DNA of 64,000 nucleotides from Paenimyroides baculatum (GTDB taxonomy: Bacteria; Bacteroidota; Bacteroidia; Flavobacteriales; Flavobacteriaceae): NCBI RefSeq assembly GCF_008629655.1, contig NZ_VWSG01000012.1, positions 1 to 64,000 on the forward strand, in the 5' to 3' direction. The notes below the pieces were generated by a model. That model was not told where the DNA came from and made no database searches. It worked only from the letters and a program-made list of their open reading frames with translations. A program made the translations under genes and the position numbers. This document shows, in pieces, positions 54,772 to 62,437 of the stretch (its first letter is position 1; every line of letters starts with the position of its first letter).

Positions 54772-55989
54772 TTATAGATAGATCATTGCCTGAAGTGTTA
54801 CAATGTCTCTTTTTACTGCACCAAAGTCTTCGTGCGAATATTCTAAAGTAAGTTTTGAATTGTTGCCCTTTAAGTAGATGTTTGTTCCAACATTAAAAAT
54901 ATTTCGGTTGTCATCTATAGCATCGTAACTGTTTAAAGATACCGATGTGTACGGCTGTAATTTTGTCTTTTTACCAATGGTTGCCGGAATTAAATATCCA
55001 ACATGACCATACGTCATACTACCCGTTCCGTAAGCGTTGTACAGATAATTTGTGCCGTAATCGTTATTCTGATACGTGGCATAAGCCGTTAAAGCCGCAC
55101 CGTTTTCGCCTATCGGAGCATCGTAAAAAGCATCAACAGCAAATATGTTTACGTTCTCTCCTTTTACCTCATTGTTTTCAAGGATTGCAGCTCCCGAAGG
55201 ATGTGTAAAAAATCCGGCACCTACATTAAATACTTTTTTTGCTCCAAGATATGTTCCTACCTTATAAGGCAAAAAGTTCGACTCCATATCCAAGAAATTA
55301 TATTCGAAATATCCTGCGTATGTTTTACCTGCGTCTTTAGATCCTAATAATTTTCTTCCACCATAAACAGCTTGATTTGCAACAGCTTCGCGGGCATCTA
55401 AACTATTGGTAATGGCATCGTTAACCGAAACTCGGTAATGAAATTTACCAAATTCACCCTTTGCATAAAATCCCAAATGACGTGCAAACTGATCAGACAA
55501 TCCAAGCGTAGCCCAAGACTGTCGGTTATTATCCATCGTCAAAAAGTTTAAAGTTCCCTGATTGTTTAAGCGCGAAATCCCGTTGTAGTAATGCAATCCG
55601 CCACCTAAATGATGCGTTTTAGCGATTTTATATTGTGCCGTTACATCGTGTAAAAAGAATTGAGAAGCTTCTCCCGTTCCTGTCGGTGTAAGATTATTGG
55701 CGTTTAAACTGTTTAACCCCAAATGTGTAAGAATTAAAAAATCGTCGCTAATTTGAGCATATAAAATAAGCCTGGCTCTGCGCAAATTAAAGTTTGTTTT
55801 GCTTTGATCTTCGGCAACACTGTTATTATGCGATGCTTGAACCTGCGCCCAAGTTATCAGCCTGAAATAGCTGCTTCCCTCCTCGTTAAGTTTCACTTTT
55901 AAACCGCCGTTGTAATCAGGAGCCGCTTGTGAATACATTTGAGAAGAAAACAGCGCTAGGGCAATTCCTAATAAAATCTTTCTTTTCAT
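54772..55989 (-). CDS. Outer-membrane porin
   Basis: A 405-residue outer-membrane protein with signal peptide ending MYSQ (about residue 20) and a beta-barrel pattern of alternating residues to the end, closing with the aromatic-free LQAMIYL. It begins with KVKLNEEGSSYFRLITWAQVQ as in flavobacterial phosphate-selective-porin-like proteins. It heads the operon with the MHS permease, so it should bring the same solute across the outer membrane. Confidence 0.85.
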   Translation of the reverse strand: MKRKILLGIALALFSSQMYSQAAPDYNGGLKVKLNEEGSSYFRLITWAQVQASHNNSVAEDQSKTNFNLRRARLILYAQISDDFLILTHLGLNSLNANNLTPTGTGEASQFFLHDVTAQYKIAKTHHLGGGLHYYNGISRLNNQGTLNFLTMDNNRQSWATLGLSDQFARHLGFYAKGEFGKFHYRVSVNDAITNSLDAREAVANQAVYGGRKLLGSKDAGKTYAGYFEYNFLDMESNFLPYKVGTYLGAKKVFNVGAGFFTHPSGAAILENNEVKGENVNIFAVDAFYDAPIGENGAALTAYATYQNNDYGTNYLYNAYGTGSMTYGHVGYLIPATIGKKTKLQPYTSVSLNSYDAIDDNRNIFNVGTNIYLKGNNSKLTLEYSHEDFGAVKRDIVTLQAMIYL

Positions 55990-56094
55990 AATAAAAAGTT
56001 TATACTGTTTTAAGTTTGATTTGTGTGCAGTACGAACTTCTTATTTTTTTTAGTTTTGATAAAAAATAGTATACATATCTGTTAAATTTATATA

Positions 56095-56514
56095 TTAATC
56101 CTTAAAACGCTCCCATTTTATCAGCATAAACTTGTCACCTAACTCAGTCACAATAACACCAGATCCTTTCACATTTTTAGGATCACTGAAATACTTACTC
56201 AATTCACTAGCATTAAGTATTTTATACGTTGGATGATACTCCGAATTATACGGTCGTTTTATGTTGTATTTCTTTACCCAGTTCATGATTGTAACGTGCG
56301 AAATACCTAAAATACGTTCTATTTCTCGATACGTTAAACCTTCTAAATAAAGTTGTAATGATTTGTTTACATAATAGTCATCAATCTGTTTTCCCAGCTT
56401 GTTTACCGTAAAAAAATAATTACATTTTTTGCACTTAAACCGCTGACGTTCGTTAACAATACCAGCCTTTACAAAGGTATTTGAACCACAATTTGGACAT
56501 GAATTTTGTTTCAT
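56095..56514 (-). CDS. Stand-alone InsA-like zinc-ribbon/HTH protein
   Basis: A 139-residue protein. A four-Cys zinc ribbon (C6, C9, C28, C31) and a helix-turn-helix (about 52-85, LTYREIERILGISHVTIMNWVKKY) closely resemble InsA of IS1. The last ~50 residues (from RPYNSEYHPTY to WERFKD) are not InsA-like. No InsB/DDE catalytic gene follows and no terminal inverted repeats are evident, so it is not part of an intact IS1 element. It is next to the porin operon, pointing the same way. I read it as a domesticated DNA-binding protein; a transposase remnant is the alternative. Confidence 0.75.
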   Translation of the reverse strand: MKQNSCPNCGSNTFVKAGIVNERQRFKCKKCNYFFTVNKLGKQIDDYYVNKSLQLYLEGLTYREIERILGISHVTIMNWVKKYNIKRPYNSEYHPTYKILNASELSKYFSDPKNVKGSGVIVTELGDKFMLIKWERFKD

Positions 56515-56523
56515 ATATATTAT

Positions 56524-56549
56524 TTTAGCATAAATACATTAATTTAGCA
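56524..56549. promoter_or_regulatory. TTTAGCA direct repeats upstream of the InsA-like gene
   Basis: TTTAGCA at 56524-56530 and again at 56543-56549, 19 bases apart and starting 10 bases before the start codon. The same heptamer forms the inverted repeat in front of prpE-acs. A role in autoregulation is inferred. Confidence 0.4.
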
Positions 56550-56788
56550 CAATATACAAAATACAAATAATAAAAATTAAATAAAAAGAAATAAAAAAAA
56601 CATATACTATAAATTTTTAAATGATATTTTACATTTATATCAATAAAAAACACACTTTAATTAATTGATATAAAATATATATTGTATATATAATCAGTTC
56701 TATTATCAAAAAGCCATATTACTCTTTGTATTTTTTGTAAATTAGTACTTCGCTTAAAAATTCAATTTCCTTTTAATGTAAAAAGATT

Positions 56789-57526
56789 ATGAGAAACCAC
56801 CTGTTAATTATATCACTTATAGCATCAACCTTTAGTAGCATGGCACAAGAATTAAAAAAAATAAGATATACAGATGAATTAGCAACTCATGAAGCTGAAG
56901 TTAGTATTCAAAAGCAAAATGCTCCATCGGTTTTAATACTTCCAGCTTGGATGGGAATTGATGATGAAGCCCGTACCGCAGCTAAAGATTTAGCAAAAGA
57001 AGGTTACAATGTATTTATTACTGATGTTTATGGAAATACCGATACGCCAAAAGACATGGAAGCCGCAAAGAAAATATCGAGTTTTTATAAGGAAAACCCA
57101 GATAAATATCGACATAAAATTGAAATAGCAGTTAATGAGTTTATAAAATTAGGTGCTAATAAAAATAATACAGCAGTTATTGGCTACTGTTTTGGTGGAA
57201 CCGGATCTTTAGAAGCTGCTCGTGGAAATATGAATTTTAAAGGTGTTGTATCAATTCACGGTAGCTTAAAAAAAGTTGATGCAACTTACAACACTATAAA
57301 ACCTAAAGTATTGGTAATTCATCCCGCAGAAGATGCGTCGGTTTCCAAGCAAGACATTGATTTGTTTATGGATGAAATGCGAAAAGGCAAAGCCGACTGG
57401 CAGTTTTTCTATTACGGAAACAGTAAACATACCTTCACAAATCCACAATCTAAAGATTATAATGCGCTAATGACCGAACGTGCTTGGAAACATGTGAAAT
57501 TATTTTTAGATGAAGTTTTAAAGTAA
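56789..57526 (+). CDS. Secreted dienelactone hydrolase family protein
   Basis: A 245-residue alpha/beta hydrolase with signal peptide ending SSMAQ (about residue 20). The nucleophile is Cys in GYCFGGTGS (about residue 132). HPAEDASV provides the Asp and NSKHTFTNP the His, the Cys-Asp-His triad of the family. Export is usual for this clade in Bacteroidota. The natural substrate is unknown. Its stop codon touches the 3-prime U-run of the convergent RNase P RNA. Confidence 0.88.
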   Translation: MRNHLLIISLIASTFSSMAQELKKIRYTDELATHEAEVSIQKQNAPSVLILPAWMGIDDEARTAAKDLAKEGYNVFITDVYGNTDTPKDMEAAKKISSFYKENPDKYRHKIEIAVNEFIKLGANKNNTAVIGYCFGGTGSLEAARGNMNFKGVVSIHGSLKKVDATYNTIKPKVLVIHPAEDASVSKQDIDLFMDEMRKGKADWQFFYYGNSKHTFTNPQSKDYNALMTERAWKHVKLFLDEVLK

Positions 57527-57529
57527 AAA

Positions 57530-57827
57530 AAGTAGACCTATAAGCCGGGTTCTGTACATCGCCAAAGGCGTGTCCTTATCATTTATCTATGTGCACGGTT
57601 ACCTGTACACTTTATCTGCCTACCCTCCAACTTGCGCGAGCAGCACTTAGCGTTGGTTTACATGGCATTTCACCGAATAGAGTTTACCTGGTTTCACTAC
57701 AGCCGAACTGTACATACTTTCTGTTGCACTTGTCCTCACCTCACGGCGGACGGGCGTTACCCGCTATTCTGCTCTATGGTGCCCAGACTTTCCTCTGACA
57801 AAAAGCCAGCGATAAGGCGGTCTACTT
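57530..57827 (-). ncRNA. rnpB: RNase P RNA
   Basis: The RNA component of RNase P, which trims 5-prime tRNA leaders. On the minus strand it has GAGGAAAGUCUGGGCACC (conserved P4 side and J regions), the GUGAGG...ACAAGUGCAACAGAAAG stretch and, near the end, ACAGAACCCGGCUUAU. The ends AAGUAGACC and GGUCUACUU pair as helix P1. P1 is followed by a U-run, so P1 also works as the terminator. About 300 bases, the usual bacterial size. Confidence 0.95.
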
Positions 57828-57831
57828 GCTG

Positions 57832-57839
57832 CAAAAGTA
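57832..57839 (-). promoter_or_regulatory. Candidate -7 element of rnpB
   Basis: The minus strand reads TACTTTTG, a TAnnTTTG match about five bases before the 5-prime end predicted from helix P1. Confidence 0.6.
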
Positions 57840-57891
57840 CTACGAATATTTGTTTTATCCTTATAAATACCAACGCTTATTAAATTTTCTG

Positions 57892-57899
57892 TAAATTTG
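57892..57899 (+). promoter_or_regulatory. Candidate -7 element of murQ
   Basis: TAAATTTG fits TAnnTTTG and lies 15 bases before the ATG. A TTG overlapping it is therefore unlikely to be the start. Confidence 0.55.
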
Positions 57900-57914
57900 T
57901 TTAAAATACAAATT

Positions 57915-58727
57915 ATGTCTTTTGATAAAATCACAGAATCTGAATCTAAATACAACCATTTAGAGCAGATGAGTGTTACAGATTTACTTACAAATATCAA
58001 TAAAGAAGATCAAACGGTGCCTTTTGCCGTTCAAAAAGCAATTCCACAGATCCAAGCTGCTGTTACCAAAATTGTATCGCAACTAAAAAATGGCGGTCGA
58101 CTGTTTTATATCGGTGCAGGAACATCGGGCAGATTGGGAATTGTTGATGCTTCGGAATGTCCGCCAACTTTTGGTGTTGATTATGATAAAGTCATTGGAT
58201 TAATTGCCGGCGGTGATACTGCTATTAGAAAAGCGGTTGAAAATGCCGAAGATAATTCCAATCAAGCTGAAATAGATTTAAAGGAATATCAGATCAATTC
58301 GAACGATTTTGTTATCGGAATCGCAGCATCTGGAACAACTCCGTATGTTTTAGGCGGATTAGATTTTTGCAAGAAAAACAACATTCCTACAGGTGGAATT
58401 GCCTGTAATGCTGAAAGTCCGTTAGCGCTGGCAGCAGATTTTCCAATGGTAGTTGTTGTTGGATCAGAATTTGTAACCGGAAGCTCTCGCATGAAAGCAG
58501 GAACTGCTCAAAAACTGGTTTTAAACATGATTTCTACTGCAACAATGATTCAGTTGGGGCACGTAAAAGACAATAAAATGGTCGATATGAAACTATCGAA
58601 CCATAAATTGGTAAACAGAGCCATACAAATGGTTATGAACGAACTAAATGTATCCGAAGAAAAAGCGACTGAACTTATAAATGAATACGGCAACGTACGT
58701 AATGCTATAAATAATTACACTGAATAA
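57915..58727 (+). CDS. murQ: N-acetylmuramic acid 6-phosphate etherase
   Basis: MurQ cleaves the lactyl ether of MurNAc-6-phosphate to give GlcNAc-6-phosphate and lactate during cell-wall recycling. About 270 residues with one SIS domain: FYIGAGTSGRLGIVDASECPPTFG at about residues 58-81 is the family signature, and GSSRMKAGTAQKLVLNM (about 190) is the second. Start set at the ATG after the promoter element. It overlaps the next gene by one base (TAATG). Confidence 0.93.
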   Translation: MSFDKITESESKYNHLEQMSVTDLLTNINKEDQTVPFAVQKAIPQIQAAVTKIVSQLKNGGRLFYIGAGTSGRLGIVDASECPPTFGVDYDKVIGLIAGGDTAIRKAVENAEDNSNQAEIDLKEYQINSNDFVIGIAASGTTPYVLGGLDFCKKNNIPTGGIACNAESPLALAADFPMVVVVGSEFVTGSSRMKAGTAQKLVLNMISTATMIQLGHVKDNKMVDMKLSNHKLVNRAIQMVMNELNVSEEKATELINEYGNVRNAINNYTE

Positions 58728-58957
58728 TGACAACACCAAAAGCAGATAAAACCAAAATTTACAAAGGCTTACAAAAAGTTTTCATTGCCATACCATTGAT
58801 GTTTGTTGGACCGATTATTATTTATTCGTCTTTTAAAAATCAGGAACATTTTTTATACTATCCCGTTTTAATTTTAGGATGTTTAATCTGTTTGTTTTCT
58901 ATGTATTTATTTTTTAAGGGATTACGAACTTTAGTGAGCGGTTTATTTAACGATTAA
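58727..58957 (+). CDS. DUF6095 family membrane protein
   Basis: A 76-residue protein with two transmembrane helices (VFIAIPLMFVGPIIIYSSF and YYPVLILGCLICLFSMYLFF) of the flavobacterial DUF6095 family. Function unknown. It follows murQ with a one-base overlap and is three bases from the next gene, so the three are co-translated. Confidence 0.8.
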   Translation: MTTPKADKTKIYKGLQKVFIAIPLMFVGPIIIYSSFKNQEHFLYYPVLILGCLICLFSMYLFFKGLRTLVSGLFND

Positions 58958-58960
58958 TTT

Positions 58961-59332
58961 ATGAAGAAACTAATTTTACTGGCAATTCCGTTTTGTTTGA
59001 TGGGTTGCTATAATCAAGAAAGAAATTGTGCAGATTTTAAAACAGGAAATTTTTTGTTTGAACAAGAAATAAACGGACAAAAACACACTTCTACATTTGT
59101 TAGAACTGATAAATATGAGATCGAAACTTACAACGGTAAAACCGATACAGCAAGCATTCGTTGGGTAAACGACTGTGAGTACATTCTGCAGAAATTAAAT
59201 CCTAAAAATATGGCAGAGAAAAAAGCGGTACAAATGAAAATTCTATCTACAAACGAAAACGGATATACTTTTGAATACAGTATTGTGGGCGATTCTAATA
59301 AACAAAAAGGAGAAATTAAGAAGATAAGATAA
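58961..59332 (+). CDS. Small lipoprotein of unknown function
   Basis: A 123-residue lipoprotein with lipobox FCLMGC (Cys about residue 16). Mature part has NCADFKTGNFLF and IRWVNDCEY, with two conserved-looking Cys that could pair. Similar proteins are sometimes mislabelled as DNA topoisomerase IV; nothing here supports that. Last gene of the murQ group. Confidence 0.75.
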   Translation: MKKLILLAIPFCLMGCYNQERNCADFKTGNFLFEQEINGQKHTSTFVRTDKYEIETYNGKTDTASIRWVNDCEYILQKLNPKNMAEKKAVQMKILSTNENGYTFEYSIVGDSNKQKGEIKKIR

Positions 59333-59423
59333 ATTTTTCTAATTGATTTTATCATTATTACATAACATGTACATGCGTTTTTTGAATGATTTTTTTTATA
59401 TCTTTAATAAAAAGAATTGAATC

Positions 59424-59807
59424 ATGAAAAAATTTGTAGTAATAGCACTTTTATTGACAGCAATTCCAGCTGTTCGTGCACAAGAAGTTAAAACCGACAT
59501 TGAGATTGTTGATAAGGTTAAAACGGTTTTTATGACGGTTAACGCAGACCGCTTTCAAGATTTAAAAAGTTTTGACTGGCGTACTCATTTAACAAATGTG
59601 TTTAAAGATGTTCCCGAAGATGCAACGGTTGGTATTAGGGTAAATATCATGGCAAAACAGCTTACGAGCGACAGCACCACATTACCAAACAGGATGTCGT
59701 TACAGGAAATTGGAACAGCAAATAAACGCGAAGAAATCCTACGCAGTATTGTAAGTAAAGTACAACTGTTTATAGAAGACGAACAACAAGGAAATAATAT
59801 AGATTAA
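59424..59807 (+). CDS. Small secreted protein of unknown function
   Basis: A 127-residue exported protein with signal peptide ending VRAQ (about residue 20) and no domain I recognise. The mature part is mixed alpha/beta with no Cys. It has 91 bases of upstream sequence and its own terminator, so it is probably monocistronic. Confidence 0.7.
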   Translation: MKKFVVIALLLTAIPAVRAQEVKTDIEIVDKVKTVFMTVNADRFQDLKSFDWRTHLTNVFKDVPEDATVGIRVNIMAKQLTSDSTTLPNRMSLQEIGTANKREEILRSIVSKVQLFIEDEQQGNNID

Positions 59808-59811
59808 AACA

Positions 59812-59839
59812 AAAAGCCGGAAATTAATTTCCGGCTTTT
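59812..59839. terminator. Bidirectional terminator
   Basis: AAAAGCCGGAAATT and AATTTCCGGCTTTT are perfectly complementary with no spacer, between two convergent genes. Confidence 0.85.
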
Positions 59840-60233
59840 ATATTGTTACATAATAAACATCTGTTGAATTACGGTTTACGTTTAAAACTTCAAAACCACC
59901 TTCTTCAGGAATTATTTCAACCAAATCAAATAGTTTACAGCTTTTTGGTAACCCTTTAAAAATCAAAGTAAATTCTAATGGTTTGTTAAATGGAATTAAA
60001 GTCCATTGCGGCGCAAAACTAATACCGTCTGCAAAAAGTAAATTGTATGTTTTACCTGTTTCCTTATCAATTAAATAAGTACTTTTCCATATTCTTGCGG
60101 CATCGCCAGCATCCATTGCATAAATAGAACAATGAATAATTACCTGCTGCTCTTCATTTTTTAACAGTAAAAGTTCGTTCTTTAATTCGCTACAAATTTC
60201 TACTTTTAAATCCTCTTCAAATAAAACACTCAT
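59838..60233 (-). CDS. Conserved protein of unknown function
   Basis: A 131-residue soluble protein I do not recognise. It is beta-rich, with IHCSIYAMDAGDAARIWKSTYLID and FAPQWTLIPFNKPLEFTLIFKGLP (about residues 33-55 and 73-96). I start at the ATG of MSVLFEED rather than six codons upstream. No signal peptide. Confidence 0.65.
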   Translation of the reverse strand: MSVLFEEDLKVEICSELKNELLLLKNEEQQVIIHCSIYAMDAGDAARIWKSTYLIDKETGKTYNLLFADGISFAPQWTLIPFNKPLEFTLIFKGLPKSCKLFDLVEIIPEEGGFEVLNVNRNSTDVYYVTI

Positions 60234-60264
60234 AATATGTAAATAAAGCACAAAAGTATAAAAA

Positions 60265-60291
60265 AAAGCGATTCAAAAATTGAATCGCTTT
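60265..60291 (-). terminator. Terminator of the 26-residue gene
   Basis: AAAGCGATTCA and TGAATCGCTTT pair around a 5-base loop. On the minus strand a run of T follows. It begins at the stop codon of the small open frame at 60290-60370, while no other gene ends here. Confidence 0.7.
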
Positions 60292-60370
60292 AATATTCGG
60301 TTGAAAATTGGGGCTTTAACAGAACAGCTTTTAAGCTTTTTAAGGTTACTTGAAAGTACTGTAAATTCAT
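60290..60370 (-). CDS. Candidate 26-residue peptide gene
   Basis: An ATG-started frame encodes 26 residues (MNLQYFQVTLKSLKAVLL, ending KPQFSTEY). It sits between the terminator of the upstream gene and a terminator of its own, which begins at its stop codon. A free-standing hairpin with T-run and no other gene before it implies a short transcript. The peptide is basic and could be amphipathic. Its coding status is uncertain; a small RNA is the alternative. Confidence 0.4.
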   Translation of the reverse strand: MNLQYFQVTLKSLKAVLLKPQFSTEY

Positions 60371-60404
60371 AATATTAAAATGAAAAGTCTATTTCACAAC
60401 CAAA

Positions 60405-60437
60405 TAAAAAAGGCTACACAGTTGTGTAACCTTTTTT
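60405..60437 (-). terminator. Terminator of the secreted protein gene at 60458
   Basis: AAAAAGGCTACACA and TGTGTAACCTTTTT pair with one mismatch, T-run on the minus strand, 20 bases after the stop codon. Confidence 0.75.
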
Positions 60438-60457
60438 ATTTATATCTTTTGATCTTA

Positions 60458-61354
60458 TCAGAACATAGTGCTAACAGTAGAAAAGTCGTAGAGAGCAACC
60501 CTTGATACGCCATTGGCGTTTAAATAAGCAACAGCATCTAACAAATCCTGCTGTGTAGCAAAATCACTTACCCTTATTACCCATACATAATTATTTCCCA
60601 AGGTAGTTCTTAACAGCTGTGTGCGTGTCAATAATTTTTGCTGATCGGTATTTTCGTACGCCATTATGTATGCCGTAATGTTATTAGTGGCAAGAAAAGT
60701 TGCATTCTGTATAGGAAGATGCATTGGAATACTAACACTTAACTTCATATTTCGGGGGTCGCACCATTGTTTTGCCACATCATAAATACTATCCATGCGT
60801 GCAGTATAAAACGGGATATTTGCCTTATAATCAGCAAAGGTATGCGGTTCTATATTTAAATGAAGTCCTGGGAAATCATATTGTAACGTCTGCATTTTGG
60901 CTATTAATTTTTGCACTCCGTTGGCATCTTTTGCATAAGAATTCTCACTTAGCAAACGTGAAACGTGTATGCTCTGATTTTGTGCCTTGGTTAAAAAGTC
61001 GGTAATTTTAATTCCGTTAGTTCCAGGCGATAGCAACAACGTATCTATTCCATACTTATTTAACTGACTTAGAAGCGTATCGTTAACAGTTGATTCAAAA
61101 GCACTTTTCCACATATAGGTAGATCCTAAATTAAACTGTGGGTTTTTTAAGGCTTTTTTAAAGAAATAACTTGGAATGTTTAAAGGTACAGTTGTTTGAG
61201 TTGTTTTATAATACACTCTCACTGACTGTTTATAAGAAGGCGTAGCTCCTTCTTTTTTAAACTTTACAGAACGTTCTACTAAAACCGAACCTCCTGCTGC
61301 AAACGAGGTTGCTGTATAAATACTTGCAATTAAACAAAGGAATAGTCTCATCAT
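60458..61354 (-). CDS. Secreted protein, possible TIM-barrel fold
   Basis: A 298-residue exported protein starting at a double ATG, with signal peptide ending SFAA (about residue 20). The body alternates hydrophobic strands and helices: IDTLLLSPGT, IHVSRLLSE, LHLNIEPHTF, KLSVSIPMHL, AYIMAYEN, VWVIRVSDF and VSRVALYDFS. That order resembles a TIM barrel such as GH18/GH-like proteins, and NIEPH would place a Glu at the end of a strand. I do not recognise the family, so enzyme activity is only a possibility. Confidence 0.6.
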   Translation of the reverse strand: MMRLFLCLIASIYTATSFAAGGSVLVERSVKFKKEGATPSYKQSVRVYYKTTQTTVPLNIPSYFFKKALKNPQFNLGSTYMWKSAFESTVNDTLLSQLNKYGIDTLLLSPGTNGIKITDFLTKAQNQSIHVSRLLSENSYAKDANGVQKLIAKMQTLQYDFPGLHLNIEPHTFADYKANIPFYTARMDSIYDVAKQWCDPRNMKLSVSIPMHLPIQNATFLATNNITAYIMAYENTDQQKLLTRTQLLRTTLGNNYVWVIRVSDFATQQDLLDAVAYLNANGVSRVALYDFSTVSTMF

Positions 61355-61800
61355 ATATAATATTAAAATTTTGTAACAAATAACGGCTAACAATCATAAA
61401 AATAACATTTTTTATGTTATTACAGATGTGCTGCAAATTTAGAGGATTTAATGGTTTTAGGCTGATAAAAAAGTATTATAAATTTTGAATTTTATCAAGT
61501 AACTGGGGATGTGGCGGTTATTAATACATTTGTTATTGTGATAGGTCGATTAGTGAAGACTTTTGTGTTAGATATTTGTAAGGGGAAACGGATAATAATG
61601 ATGTGGTGACTAGCTGCAAAAGGGTCACATGTGATATAGCAAAAAACAAGGTTTTTGAGAACATTTAATAAGGATGAAAAATTATTTTAAAATTCTCACC
61701 AATTTCAAATAATTTTTCAATTTTTACAATACATTTACATACACTTATGCAAAATAAAAATTAACGCTTTACATAGTCATTATTTTAATTATGCAAACAA
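61355..61800. other. Non-coding stretch upstream of the 61801 gene
   Basis: No gene is seen. The last ~110 bases match the sequence upstream of the broken paralogue at 13310, including a TTTACATACACTTATGCA block and ACATAGTCATTATTTTAATT. Confidence 0.6.
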
Positions 61801-62193
61801 ATGAAACTACCTTTTTTTAAGACAAAGACGAATGTTTCCAAACTTTCGGAAACAGAAAAAAATGATTTGAATACACAAATATTAAATCGTTTGCAGCACG
61901 AATTAAAAGCAACTTCAGATTTGATAAACATTGTTTATAACTTTACCAGCGAAAATGGTCGTAAAGGAGATATATTTGCTTCAAAGATGGCAGAAGTTGG
62001 CGACGGTGTTACCTACTTTGTAAATAAAGACAAAAAATACCAGATTTTAGGACGAACAGAAAAATTAAGATGTAGTGAACATGAGATTGCACAAAATCTT
62101 TTTGCAAAAATTGAAATGGCAATTAAATACAACTGTGTTTTAACCGAATGGAATATTACTACGGAAAATAAATGCACAGGTAGGAATTGGTAA
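61801..62193 (+). CDS. Unknown small protein, intact copy of a duplicated gene
   Basis: A 130-residue soluble protein that I do not recognise. It starts MKLPFFKTKTN and ends KCTGRNW. Middle landmarks are VYNFTSENGRKGD, GVTYFVNKDKKYQILG and CVLTEWNIT. No signal peptide. A broken copy with the same upstream region lies at 13310-13701, 48 kb away, showing that gene and promoter are copied as a unit. Conservation is strongest at the two ends of the protein. It stands alone between two non-coding stretches. Confidence 0.7.
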   Translation: MKLPFFKTKTNVSKLSETEKNDLNTQILNRLQHELKATSDLINIVYNFTSENGRKGDIFASKMAEVGDGVTYFVNKDKKYQILGRTEKLRCSEHEIAQNLFAKIEMAIKYNCVLTEWNITTENKCTGRNW

Positions 62194-62380
62194 TAATAAT
62201 ATACTAGGTATGAAGTGACCAGATATAGAGAATTCTAATTCTATATTTTTATACAGATTACTTCGTTTGTTCGACCTTTGATCTTGAGAAACAGAATAAA
62301 AACGATATATTTTTCTGATAACATTTAAAATTTATAGAGATCTTTGAATGTAATTCATTAGGTTATTTTCAATGAAAATA

Positions 62381-62414
62381 AAAAAGGTTTAACCGTTAAC
62401 GGTTAAACCTTTTT
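62381..62414. terminator. Perfect-palindrome terminator
   Basis: AAAAAGGTTTAACC and GGTTAAACCTTTTT pair around GTTAAC, itself a palindrome. It serves the minus-strand gene ending at 62438. Confidence 0.85.
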
Positions 62415-62437
62415 AGTAAAATAACTTATAAAATATA

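Noticed and set aside
56095..56514. Intact IS1 element
   Set aside because: No InsB catalytic frame and no terminal repeats were found.
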